Below are positions 42,629-52,868 of a DNA stretch of 64,000 nucleotides, piece after piece (within the stretch, counting starts at the first letter, position 1; the number at the start of each line of letters is the position of its first letter). A program made the position numbers and the translations under genes. The notes below the pieces were generated by a model, which saw only the letters and a list, made by a program, of their open reading frames with translations, was not told where the DNA came from and ran no database searches. Location: NCBI RefSeq assembly GCF_014696615.1, contig NZ_JACJQJ010000011.1, forward strand, positions 1 to 64,000, written 5' to 3'. Source of the DNA: Nostoc linckia FACHB-104 (GTDB taxonomy: Bacteria; Cyanobacteriota; Cyanobacteriia; Cyanobacteriales; Nostocaceae).

Positions 42629-43941
42629 CGGGGTTGAAATCGTACCCGCAAACCATCTTTGGGGTGATTTGTGGGCAATCGCACTGTAGCTAAACTTTGA
42701 TTAGGCAATATCTCCCAATCATAGCTGCGTAGCAAGTGGGCAGCAATAATTTTCATTTCCATTTTGGCAAAAGCAATACCAATACAGATGCGCGGCCCGC
42801 CACCAAAACCAATTAAACTGAAGGGATATTGTTTGTTTTCTTGACGTTGTGGGCTAAACCTATCTGGGTCAAAGAGTTCTGGCTGAGGATAAACTTTTTC
42901 TAAGCTATGGGTGACAGCAATTGAATACAATAATTGCCAACCTGCTGGCACATGAAAGCCATTAAATTCAAAGTCTTTAATTACACCCCGAAACCCACCA
43001 CCAACGGGCGGATGTAACCTTTCAACTTCTAATAAAACTTGCTCTAAATAAGGCATTTGCCCCAACTGTTCTAAACTCAAAGCACCTTTAGTAGCAAGTT
43101 GTAATTGTTCTTCTCTAGCGCGTTCTTTTACCTCTGGATGAAGTGCTAATTCAGCACATAACCAAGTCAACATTGAAGTTGTAGTTTCATGTCCAGCAAA
43201 CAGCAATAGCACAGCTTGGGCAATCATTTCCCTTTCACTCATGCTATTACCATCCTCATCTTTGGACTGGATTAATAAACTAATAGCGTCTTTAGTAGGG
43301 TTTTGCTGGCGTTGTCTGATAACTTGGGTCAAATGTTCTAAAATTTGATTGCGTGCTGCTAACGCTCTGCCAAATGTTGTCAATGGTAGCGGTAATGGGT
43401 TAATAGAAAATAGCCCATTGGTGAGGTTAGTAAACAATTGGCTGAGTCTCACAGATTCAGCACTAGAACTTGTACCTAACAATAACTGACTAGCAATATC
43501 AAATGTTAGCTGTTTAAATTCACTTAACCAGGTAAATTCTTGTTTATTCTGCCATTTTTTAAGATAGCCACTTGTGATTTCTTCCATTGTGGCGACATAA
43601 TTTGCTAATGCTGGGCCATGTAAAGCCGGCATCATCAGACGGCGATTTTTGCGGTGTTCCTCGCCATCTTGAAGAAAAAGTGATTCGCCTAATAATATTT
43701 TGAAATTCCGAGGCCATCCTTCACGCCAGGAAAAATACTCCATGTGGCTGGAAAGCACAAACTCAATTGCTTCTGGCCCCATCATCACCACAGTTGGTCT
43801 ACCTGCAATATGAGTTTTAAAGATAGAACCATATTGCTGATAGCGCTTGTTACCAAATTTATAAGGGTCAGCAACAAATTCAAGCGTCTCACCTAGTAAT
43901 GGTAAACCAAAGCTTCCTGGTGGTAATTGAGAACTTTTCAT
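42625..43941 (-). CDS. Cytochrome P450, CYP120-like
   Basis: A 438-residue P450. A Pro-rich start (LPPGSFGLPLLGETLEF), the I-helix oxygen-activation motif AGHETT, the K-helix LEVERLHPP (ExxR) and the haem loop FGGGPRICIG with the axial Cys are all present. It resembles CYP120A1 of Synechocystis, which hydroxylates retinoic acid; a retinoid or apocarotenoid substrate is inferred from that similarity. No N-terminal membrane anchor is seen. It is the first gene of a two-gene unit with the overlapping coiled-coil membrane protein. A redox partner is not encoded nearby. Confidence 0.9.
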   Translation of the reverse strand: MKSSQLPPGSFGLPLLGETLEFVADPYKFGNKRYQQYGSIFKTHIAGRPTVVMMGPEAIEFVLSSHMEYFSWREGWPRNFKILLGESLFLQDGEEHRKNRRLMMPALHGPALANYVATMEEITSGYLKKWQNKQEFTWLSEFKQLTFDIASQLLLGTSSSAESVRLSQLFTNLTNGLFSINPLPLPLTTFGRALAARNQILEHLTQVIRQRQQNPTKDAISLLIQSKDEDGNSMSEREMIAQAVLLLFAGHETTTSMLTWLCAELALHPEVKERAREEQLQLATKGALSLEQLGQMPYLEQVLLEVERLHPPVGGGFRGVIKDFEFNGFHVPAGWQLLYSIAVTHSLEKVYPQPELFDPDRFSPQRQENKQYPFSLIGFGGGPRICIGIAFAKMEMKIIAAHLLRSYDWEILPNQSLATVRLPTNHPKDGLRVRFQPR

Positions 43942-44045
43942 CTTTTAACTGTTTTCTGATAATTATAAAGATTAACAAAAAACAGTAAAGCAACACATTG
44001 CTATAGCAATTACCATCATGCTTGACAACAGATAAATCATTCGTA

Positions 44046-44074
44046 GGATGGGTTAGGCTTCGCCTAACCCATCC
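44046..44074. terminator. Perfect 12-13-bp hairpin with UUCG-type loop
   Basis: GGATGGGTTAGGC...GCCTAACCCATCC with a TTC centre (CTTCG when read as a loop). It begins nine bases after the stop of the RTX nuclease gene on the minus strand. No T-run follows, so it may be a stability hairpin or dispersed palindrome rather than an intrinsic terminator. Confidence 0.45.
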
Positions 44075-44082
44075 CACCAAAT

Positions 44083-47000
44083 CTATGCAATCACAGTAAT
44101 ATCATTGCTTGTGAGTGCGGCTCTATTGAATAATTGACCTATCTGAATTTGTCCAGTACTACCAGTACCATCGGCATCAAAGAATAAATTACCCCGAATG
44201 CGATCGTAAATAAAGCGATCGCTTTCTGTTGTCGCCCTTGTTCCAGTGCGGAATAAACCAGCATCAAGTGTACCTGGTGCTTGCGAGAGACTAAATTCCA
44301 ATTTGGAAATGACGATTTTGTCAACGCCGGGGTTAAAGTCGATGATGGTATCGAATTCACCTGTACCAGTTAAGTAAAAGCGATCGCTACCGCTACCACC
44401 AGTTAAAAAGTCTCTTCCTTCACCGCCGACTAGCCAATCATCGCCATCGCCACCAAGTAAGACATCATTCCCCTCATCACCATACAAGCTGTCGTTACCA
44501 TCTCCGCCTTCTAGGGCATCATTGCCACTACCACCATAAAGGGTGTCGTTGCCATTTCCACCTAGCAAGGCATCATTACCTTCATCACCATACAGGTTGT
44601 CGTTACCATCTCCGCCTTCTAGTGCATCATTGCCGCTACCACCATACAGGAAATCATTGTTTTTGTTGCCTGTGATGATATCGTTACCACCTAGACCCCG
44701 GATAATATCGACTTTGTCAGTACCAAGGAGAATATTATTACCGGATGTGCCATTGATGGTGTTAGGAACTGGTATGTTAAATCTCGCTACACTCGGGTCA
44801 TGGTCGCTATCCTGGTCAGCAAACTCTGAGTTGATATGTACGACATCATAGCCATCGAGTTGATTTAGCAGATTCTTACTGACAAGGATATGATCAAGTA
44901 CTTGGGCATTACCTTCAAAATTGTAGGTATAACGCTCATTTTCGGGTAGGGTTTCAATGAGGGAAGTTAGCCCAGCATTTTCTAAAGTGCTGACAGGTTT
45001 GGAAAACTCAAAATCATTCAAGTCACCCGCTACTACTACATTAGCGTTGGGATTGATCGCTAAAATACTCTCAACAAAATTTTTCACCACCGTTGCTTGT
45101 TGCTGACGCTGAGTTTCGCTGGTGAGGGTAGGCGGTTGATTTGGCCCGTATAAAGGTTGGTCACCGCCTTTAGAGTTAAAGTGATTGCCAACTATATAAA
45201 CAGTCTGCCCGTTGAAAGTAAATTCACCAACTAAAGGCTTACGGCTAGTATTAAAAGCGGAGTTAGTGGGGTCAAGGCGACCGGGACTAGCAGAAAGGGT
45301 AGGTACACCATTAACATCGCTAACTGTAGTGTTAGAAGTAGAAATACCACCAGCGCGATCGACAAACTGCACGCGATCGCGATTAAATAAGAAACCTTGG
45401 CGAATATTTCCACCAGGTTCACCGCCATCTTGGTTATTTACTGGGTCAATTTGGCGATATTCGTAGCTAGGGCCGCCAGCAGCTTTAATGGCATTAATTA
45501 ATGTTTGGTAAGTTGTACTCGCATCAACTACCCCGTTATTTGTTGCTCCGTTATTATCCTGAATCTCTTCCAGAGTAATAATATCTGGTGATTTCAGGTT
45601 ATTGACAATTCTATTGGCAATATTTTGAAACTTGCTTACAGGGTCGCCAGGGTCAAGGTTTTCGACGTTGAAGGTAGCAACTGTTAATTTGTCAGCGTTA
45701 GCAGTTAGATTTGTAACTTCCTTTTGGAGAGTATCAGAGGTAACACTTACAGAAGTTGGTAGAACTTCGTAATTACTAAAGTTATAATCAACCACGCCTG
45801 TAATTGTGGCGAAAGTTGCACCGACATTCACCTTGGGAGAGCTATCAGAGGTAAATAAAGTATCATCAATTTGGATACGCTCTGGATTAAAATCATTAGC
45901 ACTAACTGCGATACCACCTCTAGCTGTGCGTCCGGTAGCATTCGCGCCACTATCTGCTAATATCCAAATTTCCCCAAAATTATTAGTCGGGCTAACTGCA
46001 ACAGGATTATTCACCTGTACCAGCATCCCTTCTAAGCTTTCGTAGAAATCAATCCCATCTTGGGCGGGGTCAAAGGTGGTAGTTCCCGTTTCAATATTGC
46101 CAGTAGTATCGTTATCAATTACCGATGTGGGGATGCTTCTACCGTCTTTACCGAGAATCGTCGCAGTCGGCAAAGCATTACCACTGGAAAGTTTGATAAT
46201 TGAGGGGCTGGTAATTTGAGTAGTTGTCAAGTTATTAGCATTACCACCTGGGCGGAATTCCGTCACTGTACCGCTAACCTGCACTGCATCGCCAACTTGC
46301 ACAGTGGGCGCTGATGAAGTGAACACAAAAATTCCTTCAGAAGTGCGATCGCTACTATCTGGATTAGGGTCTTGGAGGTAGAAACCGCGCGCCGCCACAG
46401 CTATCACAATCCCCGGAACATTGGTGACAGTTTTTCCATTGAAGGGGGAGGTGTGACTAACTCCTTGAATGTCGCTAATTCTCACAGGTGGGGTGACTTC
46501 AAATACAGCAACCGTCTTGCTAACTTCGTTTGTTGTCACCAACAAAGGCTTACCTGTGGGACTGTCGGCGGCTGAAATAAAGGTCAGCCCTTCTACTGCA
46601 ACATCCTCTGGTGTATTAATATACTGAACAAAAGTAGGCTGGTTAGGATTTGTCACCTCATAGACAATCACATCGCCAGTGCGTTCTAAACCGATAAACG
46701 CATAGGTGCGGTTGTTGATGACTCCGATCGCCACACCTTCCGGTTCAGGCCCTTTATTATCGCTGCGGGTGTCAAAGCCAGTAGCCGAGCCCTCTGAGTT
46801 AAACAGAGTTGGGACTTTACTAGCGGTAATTTGTTCGAGTTGATCACCACTATCAAAAACTTGTTTACCGCTAGCATCCCAAATTGAGAAGGAACGCCCT
46901 CCAAATGCTTCGATGCGATCAAAGTCTCCATCGCCGTCAGTATCGCCAGAAGCATTTGTTACATTTAACCTTCCCAAGTTAGCGTTGTTTTTTAAGGTTG

Positions 47001-49254
47001 CGGCATTGGGAAAAACAGTTGGGTCTAAAGCATATCCAGTAGCGCCAACCCGAACTTCCTCGCTAAATCCTGTGTAGTCGCGGGCATCCCCTTCGTTGGC
47101 TGTGATGTAGTAGGTTTGCCCGTTAGCTGTGAAACTAGCGATCGCATCGGGTTGATATAAGCCAACTACAGGCCAGTTTTGGATATTGATGCGGGAATCG
47201 CGATCGCTTGCATCCATACCATTGCCGGGTAGGTTGTGATTTTTCACCCCCAAGGGCAAAATGTCGGTAATGGTGGCGCTGGCAATATCGAGAATGGCGA
47301 TCGCATTATTTTCCTGCAACGTTACGTAAGCTTTTGTACCATCTCCCGAAAAGGCAATATATTCGGGTTCTACATCTTGGGCGACGGTGGAACCAGGGCC
47401 AAAAATCCGCACACCCGCAGCTTTTAGGGCATCGATTTGACTATTAAACGCCGTGAAGCCAGCAGTTTGCACTGTAGCATTGGCAACTCCATTCGCCAAG
47501 TTAATAATGCTCACAGAACCTTCTGGGTCGAAGGAATTAGTTTGTCCGTAGCTGTTAGGTTCGCCTTCGTTAGCAGTTAAGACCTTTGTACCATCAGGCG
47601 TAAAGGTGATCATATCGGGCAGATAGCCCACTTCTACAGAGTTTAAGAATGAACCATTGGCGGCATTAAAGAAGCTAACCTGCCCAGAAAGTTGCGCGCC
47701 AGTTGCGGTATTGCGAATTGCATAGGCAACTGCTACTGTTCCATTCTTGACAGCCACACTGTTAGGAATAATTTCGCTACCAGTAGGCGCAGTAAATCCA
47801 GGAGTCAAGCTACCTGCTGCTGTCAATGCTCCGGTGTTGCTAACGCCGTAGATTTCGATAGTGGTACCTGCTACAACAAACAGGCGATCGCTTTCTGGAT
47901 CAAAGGCGGAAATTTCGGCTCCAATGGCACTTGTGAAGCCACCAACTTTTTGCAAAGTGCTGGAATTGTTATTAGTAATCGTAATATTTTGGGAAGTGGT
48001 GTTACCTAAAGCAATACCTGCAGAAGGTGTCGCGATTGTCAAGATAGCAGTTTCAGTTGCTTCTGCGATCGCATCATCTGCCACGATGAAAGTAACAAAA
48101 CCGCTGGTTTGTCCGTTGGCAATGGTGATGATATTGCTGTTGAGGTAATAATCTCCGGTGGTGAGACCTGTCCCTGAAACCGCTAAATTTACTGTCTGAT
48201 TGCCGACAACTGCACTAGAAGCAGTAGCCGTCACAGTAATGGCTGTTGTATTCGCTTCCGAACCAGCAGTAGTGCTAACAGATAAATTCACAGTTGGCAC
48301 AACAGGAGTATCATTATCTGCGATCGCAATATTCTGCGAAGCTGTACCCAAGGTAATTCCCGCAGAAGGATTGCTGATAGTTAAATTTGCTGTTTCATTA
48401 CCTTCTACTAAAGCATCATCGACAACTGTAAAGGTGACAGAACCAGTTGTTTGTCCATTGAGAATTGTGATTTTATTACCGCTAAGAGTGTAATCGCCTG
48501 GAGTAATGCCAGTACCCGATACACCTAAGTCAACTGTTTGATCGCCAGTAACAGCACTAGAGGCAGTAGCGGTGACTGTAATTACTGTTTGGCCTGCTTC
48601 TGTACCAGAGTTGCTGCTGACTGATAGATTGACACTTGGGGTAACAGATGAAGTAATCGTAAATGATGATGGCCAAACAGACACATTAGTTGTCGTTGAA
48701 CTTGCTGTCCAATTTGCTGGATTTGAGATTGCAGATAGTAATTGTATTTGAGTTCCAGAATTAGTAGAACCACTGTAGTAACCATTGCTGTTGGGTATAG
48801 CTACTGAAGAAGTTCCTGTTACTAAAATGCCACCATTCGTAACAGTGGGTTCAGCAGATGTGGTTCCACTTGTAGCGTTACTACTCCAATTATTATAACC
48901 AAGTGCATAAATTAATTTTGGGTTTGCCAATTCACTTGTAAAAATAATCAGTGAATCACCAGTTACATTCAAAGCAAAATTAATAGGATTATTGGAACTA
49001 AAACCTGGCGAGTTATTAGTACCTGAGTTTACCCAAGTTAGCACTGTACCAGCAGGAATTTTGGTCGGAGCAGTATAGGTGAGAATGCCTTCACCAGTTC
49101 TAAATCCACCACTAGATAGCCAACCATTATCTGTAACATTAAAACTTGTATTTGCCTCAATATCTACAAGTACTAAAAAACGAATGCTATCTGGATTACT
49201 AGTGTTAAAACCAACGATCGCAACATCACCAGGATTTAAAATTGTAGGTGCCAT
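44083..49254 (-). CDS. RTX-family secreted multidomain nuclease (Calx-beta, propeller, ExeM-like)
   Basis: A 1723-residue protein. An N-terminal lamin-tail-like domain (1-200) is followed by two Calx-beta domains (about 205-318 and 318-425) and a beta-propeller/choice-of-anchor-like region (about 435-918: VAQDVEPEYIAFSGDGTKAY). An OB-like region (about 920-1165) leads to an ExeM-type endonuclease/exonuclease/phosphatase domain (about 1185-1475: VATFNVENLDPGDP, DIITLEEIQD, GNHFNSKGGDQ, VVAGDLNDFE, SDHDPSVARF). About ten RTX nonapeptides (GGxGxDxLxG, about 1500-1600) and a C-terminal tail follow. There is no Sec signal; RTX repeats and the C-terminus point to type I secretion. Extracellular DNA cleavage for phosphate or DNA scavenging is inferred. 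Confidence 0.9.
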   Translation of the reverse strand: MAPTILNPGDVAIVGFNTSNPDSIRFLVLVDIEANTSFNVTDNGWLSSGGFRTGEGILTYTAPTKIPAGTVLTWVNSGTNNSPGFSSNNPINFALNVTGDSLIIFTSELANPKLIYALGYNNWSSNATSGTTSAEPTVTNGGILVTGTSSVAIPNSNGYYSGSTNSGTQIQLLSAISNPANWTASSTTTNVSVWPSSFTITSSVTPSVNLSVSSNSGTEAGQTVITVTATASSAVTGDQTVDLGVSGTGITPGDYTLSGNKITILNGQTTGSVTFTVVDDALVEGNETANLTISNPSAGITLGTASQNIAIADNDTPVVPTVNLSVSTTAGSEANTTAITVTATASSAVVGNQTVNLAVSGTGLTTGDYYLNSNIITIANGQTSGFVTFIVADDAIAEATETAILTIATPSAGIALGNTTSQNITITNNNSSTLQKVGGFTSAIGAEISAFDPESDRLFVVAGTTIEIYGVSNTGALTAAGSLTPGFTAPTGSEIIPNSVAVKNGTVAVAYAIRNTATGAQLSGQVSFFNAANGSFLNSVEVGYLPDMITFTPDGTKVLTANEGEPNSYGQTNSFDPEGSVSIINLANGVANATVQTAGFTAFNSQIDALKAAGVRIFGPGSTVAQDVEPEYIAFSGDGTKAYVTLQENNAIAILDIASATITDILPLGVKNHNLPGNGMDASDRDSRINIQNWPVVGLYQPDAIASFTANGQTYYITANEGDARDYTGFSEEVRVGATGYALDPTVFPNAATLKNNANLGRLNVTNASGDTDGDGDFDRIEAFGGRSFSIWDASGKQVFDSGDQLEQITASKVPTLFNSEGSATGFDTRSDNKGPEPEGVAIGVINNRTYAFIGLERTGDVIVYEVTNPNQPTFVQYINTPEDVAVEGLTFISAADSPTGKPLLVTTNEVSKTVAVFEVTPPVRISDIQGVSHTSPFNGKTVTNVPGIVIAVAARGFYLQDPNPDSSDRTSEGIFVFTSSAPTVQVGDAVQVSGTVTEFRPGGNANNLTTTQITSPSIIKLSSGNALPTATILGKDGRSIPTSVIDNDTTGNIETGTTTFDPAQDGIDFYESLEGMLVQVNNPVAVSPTNNFGEIWILADSGANATGRTARGGIAVSANDFNPERIQIDDTLFTSDSSPKVNVGATFATITGVVDYNFSNYEVLPTSVSVTSDTLQKEVTNLTANADKLTVATFNVENLDPGDPVSKFQNIANRIVNNLKSPDIITLEEIQDNNGATNNGVVDASTTYQTLINAIKAAGGPSYEYRQIDPVNNQDGGEPGGNIRQGFLFNRDRVQFVDRAGGISTSNTTVSDVNGVPTLSASPGRLDPTNSAFNTSRKPLVGEFTFNGQTVYIVGNHFNSKGGDQPLYGPNQPPTLTSETQRQQQATVVKNFVESILAINPNANVVVAGDLNDFEFSKPVSTLENAGLTSLIETLPENERYTYNFEGNAQVLDHILVSKNLLNQLDGYDVVHINSEFADQDSDHDPSVARFNIPVPNTINGTSGNNILLGTDKVDIIRGLGGNDIITGNKNNDFLYGGSGNDALEGGDGNDNLYGDEGNDALLGGNGNDTLYGGSGNDALEGGDGNDSLYGDEGNDVLLGGDGDDWLVGGEGRDFLTGGSGSDRFYLTGTGEFDTIIDFNPGVDKIVISKLEFSLSQAPGTLDAGLFRTGTRATTESDRFIYDRIRGNLFFDADGTGSTGQIQIGQLFNRAALTSNDITVIA

Positions 49255-50071
49255 AATTTAGGAATCAAATTGATGTGTGGAAATCACTTCTGCCTGCACA
49301 AATTTCGCCAAACTGGCAATTACGATGCAAAAAATAACGGCCTATCTGGAAACAGGTCGTACCTTTTGTAGTATTTTTATACTCATTGCATAAATTCTGC
49401 GTTCTGCAGATTTATACGTGTAAATTATTACTGGAATATACTTATGTCAGGTTAAGAAAAGACTATGAATAAGTAAATTCACTATAAATTCACTAAAGAT
49501 TTATAAATAATAGATTTAATTAATTTAATATTTACGCAAGTATTATATTTTGTAGTGAGAGTTATTGGCTCTTCATTACATATTATGCTAAATCTCATTC
49601 GCAATAATCATGAAATCCTTGCCACACGATAAAAATAGGCATTATTTAATAACATTTTAGGCGTTGTGCGGGGTTTGGGGTTATTTACCTATATTTTTCA
49701 AGCCAGTTTTGATGTTTAACTAATAATTTGGCATAACAGGTACGGAAGAACCGAGTTATTAAGAGTCAAAAGTCAAGAGTATATAAACTGCTTCTACTTT
49801 AAAATCCTTAGATAATTGAGATTTTGGATGGGAATTAGCTTCTGTATCTGGCTTGTGTGAATCCATCTGTCGCAATCATTTTTCAAATTGGTATGAGTTT
49901 CTGAGAATCAAATTTTATTCCCCAACCATACACTGTTCTCTGTTCCCAGTTAATAAAACTGTAGTTCTCAACTTATTCAATTTAAAAGATGCATAATTAA
50001 TTCATTGGTTCGTTGACCGTCAACAGTCAACAGCGAACGGTCAACACTACTAAAGCTAATGGCACAGACCG
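49255..50071. other. 817-bp intergenic region, AT-rich
   Basis: A likely promoter region for the RTX nuclease (minus). It contains a 36-bp repeat at 49718-49753 that matches 67-102 at 30 of 36 positions, short GTCAAGAG-type heptamers (about 49760) and a GTTGACCGT...ACGGTCAAC hairpin (50012-50044). No gene was seen. Confidence 0.6.
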
Positions 50072-50359
50072 TTAGTAATACAGCGGATTTGTTTTAGCCT
50101 GAAAATCATGACAGTGAATTGCGTCTTCTGTATTAGCAATGGAAGGATGTACAGTACACTTAAGACGATAATTGTCAGTGAAAAATTGACAACCTGTGCA
50201 AGGTATTTGATGCATTTGCTTGGCTTTACTGACACTATCTCGTGCTGCTGACCACAAACTCCAACCACCTAGAATCATGACAGCCCAAGCAACAACAAAG
50301 CAAATAGGGACTAACAAAGCCTGAATCCCATGTATCAAAGCAACAATTAGGTATAACAC
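50072..50359 (-). CDS. Small membrane protein with C-terminal Cys/His motif
   Basis: A 95-residue protein. A hydrophobic N-terminus (LYLIVALIHGIQALLVPICF and VVAWAVMILGGWSLW) forms one long or two short membrane helices. The C-terminal half carries CTGCQFF, RLKCTVHP and a final CHDF, that is four cysteines and two histidines that could bind metal or form disulfides. It resembles conserved cyanobacterial hypothetical proteins. It lies downstream of chlG on the same strand, 91 bp away. Its function is unknown; a metal or redox role is inferred from the Cys/His pattern. Confidence 0.72.
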   Translation of the reverse strand: MLYLIVALIHGIQALLVPICFVVAWAVMILGGWSLWSAARDSVSKAKQMHQIPCTGCQFFTDNYRLKCTVHPSIANTEDAIHCHDFQAKTNPLYY

Positions 50360-50450
50360 GGCAAGTTCTGATAGTAATTAAAAATTAGGAGTTAGAAGTA
50401 ATATTACCTCCTAACCCCTATCTCTTATCTTCTTACTCTAGAAGTATAAA

Positions 50451-51491
50451 TCAAATACCTGCATGACCGAGCGCTAAACCAGCCACAAGCATTCCTAAGA
50501 CTAAGAAGGGTTGAGCACTGGCTTGATACTTCACATCGTTCTTTAAAGGGTCACGCAAAAAGTACATATCTTGGAAAGTAATTTGCGGCAAAATCAACAG
50601 TACAAGAATTGCTGCGTACAAATTCTCATGGATACTGACCAGATATGCAGCAATAAATCCTTGAAATACATCAATCATCACTACACATATCCAGGCCGCA
50701 GTAGTGACACCGAACATTACAGGTAGTGATTGTAATCCTAATTGGCGATCGCCTTCTACACTCTTAAAGTCATTAACAATGGCAATCCCCAAGCCAGCTA
50801 AACTGTAAACCAGTGTGAGAACCATAATTTTCCAATTAAGTTCGCCAAACAAAGCATGACCAGCCCACCAAGGTAAAGCAATATAGCTTGCTCCTAAGGC
50901 ATAATTTCCTAACCAGCCGTTTTGCTTCAACTTCAGTGGTGGTGCTGAATAGATGTAGGCAATAAAAGTACCAAAGATAGCCAATACTGTGATGTTGGGG
51001 AAGTCATGACCAGCCCACAAATCCAGCACAAAAGCTAAACCAATACCACCAAGTAATAATACAACTATCTGCGTAATTACCTGAGGTACCGAAATAGCAC
51101 CAGAAGGAATCGGACGGTAAGGTTCATTAATCGCATCAATTTCGCGATCATAGAAATCATTGATGGTTTGGGTGTAACCTGTGAGCAAAGGGCCAGACAG
51201 TAACATACAAGCCGCCGCCTTCAAAACATTTTCTAGCGTCCAAGTATAGTTACCCGAAGAAGCCGCACCGCAGACTACACCCCAAATCAGGGGAATCCAG
51301 GTAATCGGCTTCATCAGTTGCAACCGGATTTTCCAAATCGAGGTTTCCCCTGGTGCTGCGCCTTTCATCCCTAGCAGTTGCCGAGTTTTAGAACTGCGAT
51401 CGCCAACTGCTGTGATTTCTTCAGTGGTATTAACGGACTCTATTGCTTCCGCCGGATTGGAATTTGGAGTAATGGGAGATGATTCAGACAT
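50451..51491 (-). CDS. chlG: Chlorophyll synthase ChlG
   Basis: A 346-residue UbiA-family prenyltransferase that esterifies chlorophyllide a with geranylgeranyl or phytyl diphosphate, the last step of chlorophyll synthesis, in the thylakoid membrane. It shows the first prenyl-diphosphate motif NDFYDREIDAINEPYRPIPS, the second DFKSVEGDRQLGLQSLPV, and eight to nine membrane helices. The ATG at 51491 (MSESSPITPN) is the natural start; the longer frame from 51584 runs through heptamer repeats. Downstream of get3d on the same strand. Confidence 0.95.
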   Translation of the reverse strand: MSESSPITPNSNPAEAIESVNTTEEITAVGDRSSKTRQLLGMKGAAPGETSIWKIRLQLMKPITWIPLIWGVVCGAASSGNYTWTLENVLKAAACMLLSGPLLTGYTQTINDFYDREIDAINEPYRPIPSGAISVPQVITQIVVLLLGGIGLAFVLDLWAGHDFPNITVLAIFGTFIAYIYSAPPLKLKQNGWLGNYALGASYIALPWWAGHALFGELNWKIMVLTLVYSLAGLGIAIVNDFKSVEGDRQLGLQSLPVMFGVTTAAWICVVMIDVFQGFIAAYLVSIHENLYAAILVLLILPQITFQDMYFLRDPLKNDVKYQASAQPFLVLGMLVAGLALGHAGI

Positions 51492-51499
51492 AAGATTAA

Positions 51500-51690
51500 T
51501 TGGGCATTGGGTATGGGGCATTGGGTATGGGGCATTGGGTATGGGGCATTGGGTCAGTGGTAAGCAGAGGGGGAAGAGAGGCATAAGGAGAGTATTTGTG
51601 TATTTTTCCTCCTCTGCACCCCTGCTTCCTCTGCTTCCTCTGCTGCCTAATCCCCAATCCCCAGTCCCTAATCCCCAATCCCCAATATCT
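51500..51690. repeat. STRR arrays upstream of chlG
   Basis: A GGGCATTGGGTATG double heptamer repeated about four times (51503-51555), then CCTCTGCTTCCTCTGC units (about 51600-51645) and CCCCAAT heptamers (about 51652-51686). They fill the 204-bp gap between get3d and chlG. Confidence 0.85.
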
Positions 51691-51695
51691 CTAAC

Positions 51696-52796
51696 TTAAA
51701 ACGAAATGATCAAATAACTGTTCTGAAACTTCGCTCCAGTAATGGGTTTGCCACTTAAAGAGGGTGGGAGGTCAATATTGCGCCGTTGGTCGCCTGCTTC
51801 CACAGTCACTTCCGGCCCATACTGAGTTAGCTTGACTTGTTTTTTATCAAATCCAGGCAAGAATAAGCGTACCTGACGGTTATGGGTATCTATTTCTATA
51901 GGTTTGGGGGCTTTTAGTGCTTCCTGGGCAAAATCTGGTAAGGCATCCATGAGCGATCGCCATTCACCAGTTGGGGCATCAGGCACTACACTAATGGATA
52001 GAGGGCTAAATTCCTCTGTGAGATTGGGGTTGGTCTCGGGAGAGACAACAATCACACCACCAACCGTCACACCAATTTGTTGAGCGCTACCCCATAAATA
52101 ACGGCTGCTTGCTACCTCAATTGGATCTGGTGTAGTGACCAAAAAGGCTGCAACACGCTGGGGATTGGCAAGAGCAGCTTTACCCTTTTCTAAGAAATTG
52201 TTAACTTGATTAGTCGGTTGAGCGAAGTTATCTGCTGTCCAATTAAAATTGAACAGAGTGCTAATCAGCGGTTGAATCAAAGGCGATTCGGCAATTGTTT
52301 TCCCCAAATCTGAGTTAACAAATAATTGTCGAAAGCGTCGGATATACCAACTCAAAGACTCTGGTAATCCTAACATCCGCAAGCTAGAAGCATCACCTGT
52401 GCCATCATAGACAATCACGTCATATTTGCCACTGGCATCATATTCACGGATTGCATTTAAGGCCAAAGCGTTATCCATCCCTGGCAATACCACCAATTCT
52501 TGACCAAAAACATCTTTAATAATTGGCGTGCGGAGATATTGCGCCTCCAGTTTTTTCACTTCTTCCCATTGGCGTTCTAAAAGTACAGATGCTTGAAACT
52601 GTACTACTTGCAAATTGGGAGCAATTTCTTGAGGGTCGGGTGTTAAGGTTGTTTCCAGCAGTATGGGTAGTGCTGGCTCTGCAAGTCCTGCGAGAAGTAC
52701 GCGCTTGCCTTCGCTAGCCAATAATTTAGCGGCGGCGATCGCAATTTTGGTACGCGCAATGCCGCCTTTGCCCAAAAATGTCAATATCAGAGTCAT
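51696..52796 (-). CDS. Get3/ArsA-fold ATPase with C-terminal alpha-crystallin domain (Get3d/NosAFP-like)
   Basis: A 366-residue protein. The N-terminal SIMIBI ATPase starts LILTFLGKGGIARTKIAIAA. Residues about 285-366 form an Hsp20/alpha-crystallin-like sandwich (DTHNRQVRLFLPGFDKKQVK, LTQYGPEVTVEAGDQRRNI). This two-part layout is that of the cyanobacterial and plastid Get3d family, a putative targeting factor for tail-anchored or other membrane proteins. The P-loop carries Arg where classical ArsA/Get3 has Lys (GKT), and YDGTGDASSLRML forms the switch II region. It lies between the petP-like gene (72 bp upstream) and chlG. Confidence 0.85.
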   Translation of the reverse strand: MTLILTFLGKGGIARTKIAIAAAKLLASEGKRVLLAGLAEPALPILLETTLTPDPQEIAPNLQVVQFQASVLLERQWEEVKKLEAQYLRTPIIKDVFGQELVVLPGMDNALALNAIREYDASGKYDVIVYDGTGDASSLRMLGLPESLSWYIRRFRQLFVNSDLGKTIAESPLIQPLISTLFNFNWTADNFAQPTNQVNNFLEKGKAALANPQRVAAFLVTTPDPIEVASSRYLWGSAQQIGVTVGGVIVVSPETNPNLTEEFSPLSISVVPDAPTGEWRSLMDALPDFAQEALKAPKPIEIDTHNRQVRLFLPGFDKKQVKLTQYGPEVTVEAGDQRRNIDLPPSLSGKPITGAKFQNSYLIISF

Positions 52797-52868
52797 GACT
52801 TGATTTCTACCTTACCGCCGATGTTTTCAACTCCAACTTAGCACTCGGCAAATATTCTATGCTTCCGC

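Noticed and set aside
44046-44074. Riboswitch or tRNA-like structure
   Set aside because: It is a simple perfect hairpin; no cloverleaf, T-loop consensus or riboswitch core was found here or elsewhere in the window.
51492-51584. Longer N-terminus of ChlG
   Set aside because: It is translated from GGGCATT/GGGTATG heptamers; ChlG proteins start close to MSESSP-like sequence.
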